This document shows, one piece after another, positions 1-10,900 of a stretch of DNA of 35,909 nt. The notes under the pieces are model-generated. The model did not search any database, had not been told where the DNA came from, and saw only the letters and a program-made list of their open reading frames with translations. The stretch is from Mnemiopsis leidyi (taxonomy: Eukaryota > Ctenophora > Tentaculata > Lobata > Bolinopsidae). Position 1 is the first letter of the stretch. Each line of letters opens with the position of its first letter. A program made the position numbers and the translations under genes. The DNA is taken from the NCBI GenBank assembly GCA_000226015.1, contig JH153875.1, positions 19,111 through 55,019 of the forward strand. The letters are read 5' to 3'.

Positions 1-160
1 CCACGACTTCCTAGAAATTCCCCCATGGTCATGGTCAAAAATTTTGACCCATTTGACCACGGCTAATTTTTGAAATTTTGGCCATGGTCATGGTCAACAA
101 TTTTTGACCATTTGACCATGACACCCGGACGTAGGCCAAATAGTCAAAAAAATCGTGGTC
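1..160. repeat. Dispersed palindromic repeat, copy 1
   Basis: This stretch alternates ATGGTCATGGTCAA, runs of A/T and TTTGACCAT, so it can fold on itself. It ends near a CCGGACGTAGGCC-like tract. The same arrangement, with matching TGGTCATGGTCAA, GACCATTTG and CATAGGCCGT blocks, recurs near 13480-13610 inside an intron of the synthetase gene. It looks like a short non-coding dispersed element. A small open frame across it has no recognisable product. Confidence 0.5.
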
Positions 161-299
161 ATCTTACCCCCCTGATTTATTGCTTTTGGAAGATTGGGAG
201 AAAAAGTGGCTGCTTTAATTTAATGCTAATAAGTGTAAAGTTCTCCATATAGAACACAATGATAATGAACATTTAGATTATATTCCTAATGGTAGTAAA

Positions 300-870
300 T
301 AAAAAGAAACTGATGACTGATCAAGAAAAAGATTTAGGTGTCCTTACCTCTGGCAACTTGCTTTGGAATGATCAGGTTGAATCATGTATCAGTAAAGGCC
401 ACACCTCGAATATTGTGTTCAGCTTTGGAATCCTGCAGCAGAGCATGGAAATTCGTCTTTGATAGTCAGGATTGAGAGCGTCCATAGACGCTTTACAAGG
501 ATGATTGAAGGGGTATGCCTTCTTCCTTACTCTGAGCGTCTGCAGATTCTACAGCTGACTACTCTTGCTGAGAGGCGTTTGAGAGTAGACCTGATTGAGG
601 TTTACAAAGCTAGCCAGGGTTTATCCCATTTATCTGGGGTCTTAAATTTCAGTTGATCAGGAGTTAATTTGGTATGTAAGCCAGATTAGAGTAAAGTCTC
701 CAAAATCAATTGTATTCATAGGAATTGTTTAAATGATAGGGTAATGTCTTTTTGGAATAAGCTACCCATAGAGGTGAAGACTGCACTAAATCTAGATGTT
801 TTTAATTCTAATCATGAGATGTTTAAGAGCAGAATTAAAGCTTTATGAATTTGTGGTAGTGGGAACTTCT
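300..870 (+). mobile_element. Decayed non-LTR retrotransposon (LINE) fragment, 3' end of the reverse transcriptase ORF
   Basis: Translation in shifting frames gives, in order, EKDLGVL and WNDQVESCISK, then ERLQILQLTTLAERRLRVDL, then LPIEVKTALNLDVF. These are the C-terminal hallmarks of CR1/L2/jockey-like reverse transcriptase ORFs: the segment after the thumb, the repeated Leu/Arg block and the final W/F-NKLP-xEV motif. The palm domain is absent and there are stops and frame changes, so this is a dead 5'-truncated copy. The orientation is plus strand. The open part at 459-656 is only a remnant and should not be called a gene. Confidence 0.8.
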
Positions 871-1351
871 GGGATATTTTTGATGAGGTCTTAAATCGTA
901 TTGAAAGTGGAAGTTATTTAGAGAATAAAATGATACATACAAACGTGTCCCATTTTATGTTATGCAATAATTTCTTATTTCTCCCTCACCCTTGTTATTC
1001 GTCTCATTCACCTGGTGCTCTTTTTTACTCCTTCAGCTCTTACTTCTAGCAAACAACCCACACCAAATGGTTAATTACAACATCAAGTGGGAGGTGGATT
1101 GTTGACTCATCGTTAAATCAATTTAACACCGCAAGTCCAGCCAAAGCCTGGGACCACTTAATTAACTTTAATTTAAAAAACAAAGATCAACAACGAAAAC
1201 AAAGATCAGCAACAAGAAGAACTGGACAGTTGTCACTGCTTGTAGTTTAACTGACATTCTTTCTTGACTGACCAGCATACATTTTTCTCCTTCTTCTGCA
1301 TTGGTTACAAAGATACATTGATTTATGCCTATATTTAATATCATATATTTT

Positions 1352-1383
1352 AGAGAAACACAAAAATTTTTTTGTGTTTCTCT
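1352..1383. repeat. Perfect inverted repeat (hairpin)
   Basis: The left arm AGAGAAACACAAAAA is followed after two T bases by its exact reverse complement. The arms are 15 bp with a very short loop. AT-rich sequence continues on both sides with weaker pairing. It may be the core of a small foldback element. Confidence 0.6.
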
Positions 1384-1593
1384 ATATTTTACTATAATTT
1401 ACTGAGAGTAAATAAAAATGTTGTGTTTTTCTGGAAAAATTTTATGTTTTTCTTATCTCTGGGAGAGTTGTGAGCTTCATTGTTCATTGCATAGGTGCAA
1501 AAATAGTTTTTTTAGTGGTAGGACAATTTCACAGATTTCAGTCAGAAGTATTATTTGGTTGGAGGTGATTTTTCTGTGGCCACCTATTTCTTG

Positions 1594-1760
1594 ATCGAAA
1601 CATCAATTTCTAACCGAAAAATCAGTTTCTAGCCGATAATATGTAGACTTAAACATCAGTTTCTAACGGAAACATATTTTTTAACCCAAACTTCAGTTCT
1701 GAACTGCAAAATAACGTCCAATTCTAGACGAAAGCGATAGTTTCAACCAAAAAATTTAAA
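1594..1760. repeat. Degenerate short tandem repeat
   Basis: Blocks resembling CGAAACATCAATTTCTAACC recur several times with drift (ATCAGTTTCTAGCC, CATCAGTTTCTAACGG, CTTCAGTTCTGAACTG). The period is irregular, about 20-30 bases. It was judged by eye only. Confidence 0.35.
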
Positions 1761-2469
1761 ATCGCAACTGATATTGAATTAAAACTTCGTTCTTCAGGAA
1801 AATTTCAGTTAGAACGATTTTTAATTAAAGTTGGGATCCTACTGCCATACAACTTTTTTGCAGTGGTGGTTCATTGTGAAACAAGCTCCTTTAGTTATCT
1901 ATAAAATGTAGTAAATGTTCTTAATTTTGGAATGAATCCCACAAAGTCGATAAAAGAATCTAAATATTATGTTATGTTAGTGACAGGAAAAGACACTAGG
2001 AATATCTTTTTTTCAAATCCCACTGTGGCAAAAGTGGCTTTTAGATAACTGTAATGTTCATTCTAATGGAAAATATAGTTCACATGTTTATTTCGTACGT
2101 GGCTGGAAAGCAGCCACGATTTCATAAATACTGTATGAAAACCCCATTAACTTAGATTAAGTTCATCTCAATTTGTTAGCAGATTGCAGAGACAAAGACT
2201 TGAGACCACAGAAGGAGACAAAATTGATTTAAAATTATTTCAATGGACAGTTTTATACAGTAATTCATACAGCTAATGATGAAGCAAAACTCCTTGAGTG
2301 AGAGACCTTGAGCTCTATCCCTTTTTCACAATCAGTGACTTTTGATTTTTGTTTAACCATCTTGTTATCATTCTGTAGCTCTGGATTTATGTCTAAAGGT
2401 GCATGTCATAGCTGCAGCTCTGTGCAAGAATCATTTTGGATTGGTTTCTCAAGGAGTCAATTCTAAATA

Positions 2470-5400
2470 ATGTCCAGCTGTCGGGCTGTATTGAAGTTGG
2501 TTAAGCTATGTCATTTCTTTAGTTTCCTTTCCAGTCTAGAGCTTAGATCTCGAAAAGCTTCTTTGCATGGTTCATGTCACATTCTCCTGATAATGGTAGA
2601 TGATTTGGGTTGGGCTGATGTTGCATTCAGCTCAAGTTATGATGATGTGCCTGAAACACCAAATTTGGACAGACTTGCTAAAGAAAGCTTGGTATTGGAC
2701 AATCTCTATGGTCAAGCTGCATGTACCCCTACTAGGGGTTCTGTTATGACTGGAAAATATGCTTACAGACTTGGAAAACAATTTTCTTCTTTTATCATGA
2801 CTTCTACTGACAAAAAAGGTCCATCAACCAAGTTTTTGTCAGAGGTAAGAATTTGGTTGTTTAGTTTTCTTGTTTGGCAAATGTTATGGTAAGGCCAATC
2901 CTACGGATAAATTGAATAATCTTTGTTATCTTAAACTATTTGACATTGCCCTAATTCGTTTATTAACAATGGCACATTACTATACTATCGGCTTGGCAAA
3001 ATTGATAAGTTAAAAACATCTATACAATAAGAAATTTGAAAGTTTTCTGTTGAATACAGTAGTGAAAAACTTATTTTTGGTTCCAAGTGGAAGGGAACCT
3101 TTCTCAGCATGGTTGGCTCCTGAGCAACAGGGGGTAGCTCAATTGGTAGAGTACTCATCTAAAAAATGCAGAGGTTGTCGGATGATAATGGACTTGACAC
3201 AGTTCCAGTCCATGAATTCTATGAATTGAGAATCAGAGTTGACAATCAGTTTAAATTGTATCAATAGAAACACTAATTTGATCATTGTTAACTACTACTA
3301 GCACAAAGCCGGGATGAGATAGTGCATTTTTAAAATGATGTGATATAACAGAATCCATGTTATGACCGTTTTTGTAATCAGATGGGAGATAATTGGTGGG
3401 CTGGTCTCAAAAAATGGTCATAAATAAGGTTCTAAATTATATCATTTTTTGATGAAATTTTCAGGATTCTTAATGATTAAGAGATGCATACCAATTTTCA
3501 GGATGATTTGAGAAAATTTGACGATTTTGAAATTTCAGAATACTTGTGTGCATGTTTGCACAGCAGACCAAAAAACTGGAGTATCTCATCTGATAGGCAC
3601 AAAAAACAGATTCTGAAAGTTTCATAAAAAACATTTACCAGAAGTGGAGTTTTGAACAATTTTCATTTTCATGTAAGGAGGGTATATAAAAACCTCCCTG
3701 TTTATAAATTTATAAATACTAGCAGGGACCCCTTCCTTTTGCCCTTTCATTTTTCATCCCACCAACAGCAAAGATTTATTATCTTCTTTCGTGCCATTAT
3801 GTAGAAATAATAATTGCAGAGCATTTGTTGAAAGGAGAAGAATGATGACAACACACTGAATTGAAAGTTGCTAAATTGCAATTGCTATCTTTGTGATAGA
3901 ATGCAGTTGCCATGGTAACTTGGCACATCCTGGCATCAACCCCTGCTCAAAATGCTCATTTTTTGACATTTTTACTGCTCTAACATTTAGAGTAAATGAA
4001 TCTCATGGCTCTAACTCAAGTTTTAAATCGTCTACATAACATGCTGCTACTTAAAATTTTAGAGTTTCAGGTTTTAAGACGGATGTATGAATCAAGATAT
4101 ATGATTTTTTTTAAAGTTCACATATGTATGATGACCATGCTTAATAAGTTGTTAGATTGCTTATTTCAATGAAATCTATGATTTCAGGAATTAATAAATT
4201 ATGGCTATAAAGTTCATGGGATTGGAAAATGGCACCTTGGTCACCAAGAAGGCAGTTTACCTACTCAGAAAGGTTTTGATTCTTTTTATGGAATCTACTA
4301 TGGCATGGGTTCATACTATGAACATAAAGATGTTAGACACTATCATAGAGATGGGACTTGGTTTGCTCAACAAGGAAATCATGATTTCCACTATGATTAT
4401 AAAAATCGGTCTACATTCAGGTTTACAGAGCCAGGTGATGACTTTGACATTCATTCTACTGAATTGTTCACAAAAGCTGCTGTTGATAGAATAAAAGAGC
4501 ATGATATCAATAAACCTCTATTTTTATACGTTGCTTATACAGCCCCACATTCTCCATTGGAGCCTGATGAAAATATTGCTTCTGAGAGAAATAAGCATAT
4601 CACTAGTTTGGATAGAAGACGCTATGCTGCAATGGTGACTCAGATGGATGAAGGTGTAGGAGAGATTCTTGGAGCTTTAGATGAACAAAATATGAGAAAT
4701 AACACTGTAATTGTATTTCTCAGTGACAATGGTGCAGCTCTTGTGAAATCATGCTGGGATTATGTTGGTGGGAGCAACAAGCCATTTCGAGATGGGAAAT
4801 TTACCTATTTTGAAGGGGGTATAAAGAGCCCTGCACTCGTGTGGACGCCTTGGCTGGGTGCTGGTCTTAGAGGCACCCATAGCAAAGCTTTGCTTCATGT
4901 TGTTGATATCTATGGATTGGTTAAATTATTAGCAGAAAATTCCCTAGGTAAAGTTTCTATGATTTTTTGAGATATAATATACTCTAGAATTACATTAAAA
5001 AAGCTACAAAGGCTGTTCACATCTTCAGATATTTACAGCAACAGTCACATTAATCAAATATTAAAAGTTGCAGTTTGTGTGAGTTTTAAAATCGTGGTAT
5101 GAATAGGGCTTTAAGGTATGTACTATGTAAGCAATTTTGTAACAAGTTAGACACTGTTACAGTGTCTAATTTGTTACAAACTTTGTTACAAAAAAGATTC
5201 ACACATTCCTTATAGTCCTATTCATAACGAAGATTTCAATGAATGCCCTCTTTTGTGTGGCTTTCATTTCTAACAATGAAAATACCTCATTAAGAAATGT
5301 TCTATCAGGAGGAACAGTATCCGGTTTGTTCCAGAGAAATCAAAATGAGTCATTGGATGGAGGAAATTACTTGTATAAAGCAATCCATGGTGATGATTCT

Positions 5401-5956
5401 GGCAGGTTTGGCATTAATTACATTATGCTAATAAGCATTTGTTTCATAATCACAAATAAAATCTGGTATTACAAAGGAATATAACAGTTGTGTTCAAAGA
5501 ATTAAAACTTTGGGCTAGTTATTTGAGTGGTCAATAACTTAAAGTTTACTACAGTGGTGTTTAAATATTATTATTATTTCTAGTTCCTGAATTATAATGA
5601 TACATTTTCCTCAGAGAGACAATTTTACACAATCTCGTTTTACCAAGAAACCCTGAAGAGGAAGCACCCAATACTGCAGTCCTACAACAATACTTCCCGA
5701 CAACTACGGAGTCATCAGACACCATCAACACAAGCTGTTTTACGGTTATCTCGAAGAGTGGTGTGCATCTGACTTGTTGACTGAGCCTTGCCCTGAGTTA
5801 GTGTTCGTAAATGGTCGTGTCGCCATGTTGTTTGATTTAGATAGTGATCCGTATGAGAGAACTAACATTGCTGCTAGTAGACCCAGTGTTGTTAAGGAGT
5901 TAGTTTCTATGATTGAGGAATATGCTAAGAGTGCACCAATACAGTGGGTCGTGTAA
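2470..5956 (+). CDS. Arylsulfatase (sulfatase family S1), four recognised exons, one frame break in the last
   Basis: Exons read are 2470-2844, 4188-4947, 5309-5405 and 5615-5956; all junctions are GT-AG and phases agree. Type I sulfatases hydrolyse sulfate esters in lysosomes or outside the cell. The metal-binding DD lies in LLIMVDDLGWADV. The formylglycine site CTPTR is at about residues 85-89. GKWHLG is at about 138-143, HSPLEPDE and SDNG (metal and sulfate ligands) lie in exon 2, and exon 3 carries the arylsulfatase B-like LDG-N. Exon 4 opens with ETILHN and ends in LFDLDSDPYERTNI, the usual C-terminal block. The reading frame changes once in exon 4 near 5690-5704: upstream sequence reads in one frame and the tail in another. 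A one-base loss in a short C run would explain it, either as an assembly error or as gene death. A clear signal peptide is missing, so an upstream exon may be unseen. Confidence 0.85.
3130..3200 (+). repeat. tRNA-like / tRNA-derived SINE remnant in arylsulfatase intron 1
   Basis: The start GGGGGTAGCTCAATTGGTAG matches a tRNA 5' end with an A box (TAGCTCAATTGG). It is followed by an anticodon-like A/T-rich loop and GAGGTTGTCGG, which resembles the variable and T-arm region. The B box proper (GGTTCRANTCC) is not intact and the acceptor stem cannot be closed. It is therefore not a functional tRNA; a tRNA-derived SINE head is the best reading. Confidence 0.5.
5092..5230. mobile_element. Foldback MITE-like palindrome in arylsulfatase intron 2
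   Basis: The two halves are imperfect reverse complements along nearly the full 139 bp. The outer arms are TCGTGGTATGAATAGGG on the left and CCTATTCATAACGA on the right. The inner arms are GTAACAAGTTAGACACTGT and ACAGTGTCTAATTTGTTAC, which meet at the centre. It fills roughly half of the intron just before exon 3. No coding capacity is present, and clear target-site duplications were not identified. Confidence 0.65.
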
Positions 5957-6023
5957 GAGGAGTCAATTGAAATCGTATATTCTTGTTTTTTTAAATCTAA
6001 TCGAAACGAAAAATTGTATATTA

Positions 6024-6486
6024 GGGATCGTTCACATATGACGTCATCACCTAGAGGGGGTAGGGGGTTTCCAAATGATGACAATTAATGACGAGGGGAG
6101 GGGGTTTGGCTGATGATGATGTCATCAAAAATTTTTAGGATTTAAAGGATTTTTTTGAAAATTTTTTATTTCCTTGAAAATTTTTATCAGAATTATACAA
6201 AATCAGAAGAAAAATTTTGAAATAGAAATTCTGATTCAGAAATCTGGTGAAATACTGTGTTTTCACTGATTAAGAATAAAAAATTTCAAAAATAACTGCT
6301 AATTATAAGACCAAAAATCAAGTTTTTTGACATGAAGTAGGGGGGGCCGGGGGGGGGTTCCGACTGTGATGATGTCATTATGGTAATTTACCTCTGACAT
6401 TTGGGGGGAGGGGTTTTGTCATGATGACGAATGATGACGGAGGGGGAGGGGGTAAAAATTTGCTGACGTCATATGTGAACGACCCC
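6024..6486. mobile_element. PIF/Harbinger-type MITE with TTA target-site duplication
   Basis: The left terminus begins GGGATCGTTCACATATGACG and the right terminus is its near-perfect reverse complement (one mismatch in about 23). A TTA trinucleotide flanks both ends (6021-6023 and 6487-6489). A 3-bp TWA duplication is typical of PIF/Harbinger. Subterminal G-rich tracts and ATGATGAC motifs occur at both ends, and no transposase is encoded. A truncated relative lies near 29780-29815. Confidence 0.8.
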
Positions 6487-6489
6487 TTA

Positions 6490-7968
6490 TGATACTTGTA
6501 TGATCATGGGTATTTTGCTCAATAAGAGTTTTAAGTGTAAAAAAATTGATTTCAATCATTATTTGCTGAACCAGTGCTTCAGATTTAATTCAGAAGAATT
6601 ATAGCTAATTAAACTCAATGTATTTAATGCAATTAAACGACGACTGGAGGTTGGGCAATCTTTAGCCTTATTGTAGTAGATTTAATTTTGCAAATAGAAC
6701 ATAAAAAATGATAAATGGATGTACTGATTTCCATTCTATAGCAACCTCTAATTATACTGCCTAATAGTGCATAATAGTGCCTATACCACATATACTGTTC
6801 ACACGCAGCGCACAGTTCACTTAGACAACGTTACAACGTAAACACTCTGCTGTATATTACAGCTACCATACCACTGGTAAACTGCTTAAACAAGCAGGTG
6901 TAAAAAGCTAACACCTATACAGCCATACAGCGTACAGATTAAACCTGGAAATAGAAAAGTGCTGACACCCCAATTGCCCTGACCGCAAAAGTTCTGTTAT
7001 TTCCTTCTTTGTACCGGCCCTGGACAATTGTTTTAACATTTTTATGTGGTATTGCATTGTAAGCTGGGGGTGTTTTGTTAAGTTTCTTGCCAATACACGT
7101 TTCTATTTGCATTCTTTCATAGATTTAGCTCTGATTATTCAAATTTAGATTATCCAAATTTAGTGTAAATACCAAAACTTTGTTACTCGCATTTTTCCTA
7201 ATTTCTCCATTTTATTGTATAATCTTGTTTAACTGTACAGCGCGACATGTATTCAGTTTTTGGGAATGTTTCAAAGAATATCTGTATTGAGAAAAACCTC
7301 TCAAGATTAACACAAGACTTTATGGAGAACGGTATTTGTGAGGAGTTATCGGAAATGTATTTAGACATGTGACAGAGATTGACCAATTAGCAGCCAGTTA
7401 CTACGATTCAATACCAAGACATGCTCTCAGATTTCAAAACAAATTTGCGACGCCTCCCCACGAACACCATTCTCTAGAGATCTCTATTCTTTTAGACACA
7501 CCCTCTTGATGTCCTTTTTCTGGACACACCTCTAATAATGACGTTACGCATGTAGGGAAGCTTGGAATTTGCTAGAAATTTCTCTACCGTAATGCTGGCT
7601 CGCTATGATAGGATATTAGTACAGAAATTGATTCAATTACAATTTAGACAGAAGGTCAAATTATTGTTGGTATTTTGTTTCACGTTTTAAGTTCGTGTTA
7701 AAACCTCACTAGCTCTTGGCTCGTTTTTTAAGTCTTTTGCTTTTTCTATCTCTCATGCTTACCTCTTCTCGCTGTTTATTTATTTTCTTTATTTTTCATG
7801 CAGTGCGATATATAAATATTTAGTAACATTTAAAAAACAAAAGTCGGTTTTTGGGGGTTAAACTAGATTTTACGAGGATCGAGAAATCAGGCAGCTTATT
7901 ACCGAAAACATCTTTTACTTAAACTTTCCACTCCGACATTAGATGACGCGAGGACAGTGAGAGTAGTG
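6490..7968. other. Intergenic region between arylsulfatase and adenylosuccinate synthetase
   Basis: No gene is recognised. The only pattern seen is a block near 7440-7480 (ATTTGCGACGCCTCCCCA, then ACCATTCTCT) that recurs in diverged form near 9386-9425 inside the synthetase gene, so it belongs to a dispersed repeat. The promoter of the synthetase must lie in the last few hundred bases, but no TATA box stands out. Confidence 0.4.
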
Positions 7969-10900
7969 ATGACATCATCAGGTCACGTGACTGTGGTGCT
8001 AGGTTCCCAGTGGGGTGACGAGGGGAAGGGAAAAGTGGTGGACCTGTTAGCGGAGCAGGTCGATGTTGTTGCCCGATGTCAGGTGGGTGGTTTGAGAGTT
8101 TGTTTATATTAATGTTTTTGGTCCTCGGATCAAAGTTTCCAGTGTATATATCTCGTGTATACTGTATAAACCTTATGCCGTGTAAAAACCTCGCTCTAAA
8201 AGTATAAAACGAGATATTTGACAGGGTACCTATTGAACTGGTGCTCACAATCGAGTCATTACTAACCTAGACAACTTTGGCACCGGTACCGGAACTTCTA
8301 CTTCCCCCTCAGGGCGGCAACAACGCCGGACACACAGTAGTTGTTGGAGAAACTCACTACGACTTTCACCTCCTACCCTCTGGTGTGGTGTACAAGGACG
8401 TGTCGTGTGTTATCGGGAACGGTGTGGTAGTTCACGTTCCTTCTCTCTTTGAGGAGATCGACAAGAATGCTGCTAAAGGTTCATATAGGTCTTGGAGTTA
8501 TGTTGTTATGTTGTAGGTAAATTTGGTGGTTTAGATACGTTATGGTCGTGAACTTAAGGGTGGCTTTATCTGGATCTTCTGCTTAATAAAATAAGATTGT
8601 AATCTTGCCACGATCTACGTTTCATTGTAGTAGTGTCCTCATTGATGTAACAAGTGTTAGCTCCAATATTTTTTATAACTTTCTGTATAAAATATTTGAC
8701 TGTTTAAGTTCCAAACTTTGCTCCTGAGCTAAATAACTTTACTACCTACCAAACTACCCTGACAATCTAAAGTTTTCAGGTCTATCTGGCATAGAAGACA
8801 GACTACCCTGACAATCTAAAGTTTTCAGGTCTATCTGGCATAGAAGACAGACTACCCTGACAATCTATAGTTTTCAGGTCTATCTGGCATAGAAGACAGA
8901 CTACCCTGACAATCTAAAGTTTTCAGGTCTATCTGGCATAGAAGACAAACTACCCTGACAATCTAAAGTTTTCAGGTCTATCTGGCATAGAAGACAAACT
9001 ACCCTGACAATCTAAAGTTTTCAGGTCTATCTGGCATAGAAGACAGACTGATAATATCGGACCGGGCACACATTGTCGGGGACGTGCACCAGACAGCAGA
9101 CGGTTTGTTCGAATCAGAGAAACAGGGAAACAGTCTCGGTACCACAAAGAAAGGTTACTACTTAGTAAAACTATTTACAATTGAACTGTACATCATGACG
9201 TCATCCTTCTAGACTATATAGAAAACATTTTTCTAGGGCTCAAATTTTTGAAGATTTTAAACCTCATTTCTCGTAATCTATTGGTCCTGCTTTAGTTTCG
9301 GTGGTCAAATACTCTCACATGGTCAAATAGACATAGATTGATCCCCAAAAACAATTATAGGAGCCATGAGCTTAGAGAAATGATATTTGAAATTTGCGAC
9401 ACTTCCCCAGAAAAAACCGTTCTCTGTTCCTGTAAAGATGAGACAATTTTGATTTGCTTGGCTTGGTAAACGTGTGTGGTATAACGGGAAAGGAGTAATT
9501 ATTTTCACGAATTACGAGTTATCAGTTCTTCTCACGAATTACCAAACTTTTCCGAATATTCTTATCTACGTTTATGTTTTATCGTGACTGTCTTTTAAGT
9601 CGATATTTGGTGAACACCTCGGTCTTTTTTGGTGTCTGATTCGCGAAATACTGATAAGCCAATTTCTGATATAGATATCGTTAATGTGACGAATTTTCTG
9701 TTCAGTGCTGTATCTACGGCCCAAGATGTTTATATTTCGTTTATTCAAAACACGATGCAACACAATCACACCAAATCACGCGTGATCACACATTATCTCA
9801 CTTTTATTCCGCCCAGGTATTGGCCCGACTTACTCCACCAAGATGCAGCGTACCGGACTAAGAATGTCCGATCTGTTAGGAGACAAAGCGTCCCTTCAGG
9901 AGAAAGTCAAACAGATTGTTCAAAACTATGCGCTGCGCTTCCCGCAGCACGCTTTTGATGCGGAAGCAGAGTTTAAGCGTCTAGAATCCTACATACCCCG
10001 GATTACCCCTATGATAAAGGTTTGTGAGATGTCGTAAGTAAAGCATGGCTTTGATTGAGTGATATTTGAATTATAAGTGTGTCTGTTGTTTCTTAATTTC
10101 AGATTTGTTTTGTGATATGGGCCATGGTTCTCTGCTTGTGTGTATCTGAGATTTCTATCTAAGTTTTTCTTCGAAAATTCAGAAACACAGCCACATTATG
10201 ACTGTGTATCTCAGACTACCAAGCCTCAGACTATCAAGTCTCAACTTTCCATGACCACTTGTCCGATATAAACCCAAAAGTAAAACTGTTTGCAAAGTTA
10301 GGCGGCTCCCATGTTGATTACAAAGTAATAAAGTTTCTATTGTTGTAGAGAGTTACAACTTGACGTGTGATTTAATTTGGGATTTATGTCATCTAGCTGT
10401 CTGGTTAAATTATCAAGTAATAACTTAATAATCAAAGATAGGCCCGTTAAAAATTTGAATAATGCTGCGGAAGCTCATGTTATATTCCTTTGTGATCAAA
10501 TATTCTATGATAGTCTGGGATGCTCCATCTGTTCCTTGTTTTCCCCAAATTTGTAAGTCTGGAAGTAGCAAACAGATGCCTAACTTGGGGTAAACGGAAT
10601 AAAACAGGCGGTATGTTACCCAATCACATGTATTCAAACCCCTCACGTGATGTTTGATCAACCAATCATGATGAAGTGAAGAATATTGGCACACTTAGAC
10701 AATGCAACCTGGTAAAACACACCCTTTTGTTATCAACTCACTGCTGCAGGACACTGTAATTCCCAACTATCTGACAAGTGTATAAATACAGACAGTCAGA
10801 GACCATGGTTCAGTTCCTCTACATCCAGCCTTAATATTCACCATCCAACTCTCAACATCTAAACTACAATCTTCGAACCAAGATGCAAGTTTTCATCCCC

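Larger units (their letters stand above)
871..2469. other. Intergenic region upstream of the arylsulfatase
   Basis: No gene is visible. It holds a perfect 15-bp inverted repeat at 1352-1383 (AGAGAAACACAAAAA and its complement) and a degenerate array around 1594-1760 in which CATCAGTTTCTAAC-like blocks recur about every 20-30 bases. A missing first exon with the signal peptide of the sulfatase could lie here, but no convincing one was found. Confidence 0.4.

Noticed and set aside
3130..3200. A functional tRNA gene
   Set aside because: The A box is good, but the B box is lost and neither the acceptor nor the T arm can pair.
8950..9147. Minus-strand frame containing [16 protein letters not shown] repeats
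   Set aside because: Antisense of the 49-bp array and of synthetase exon 3.
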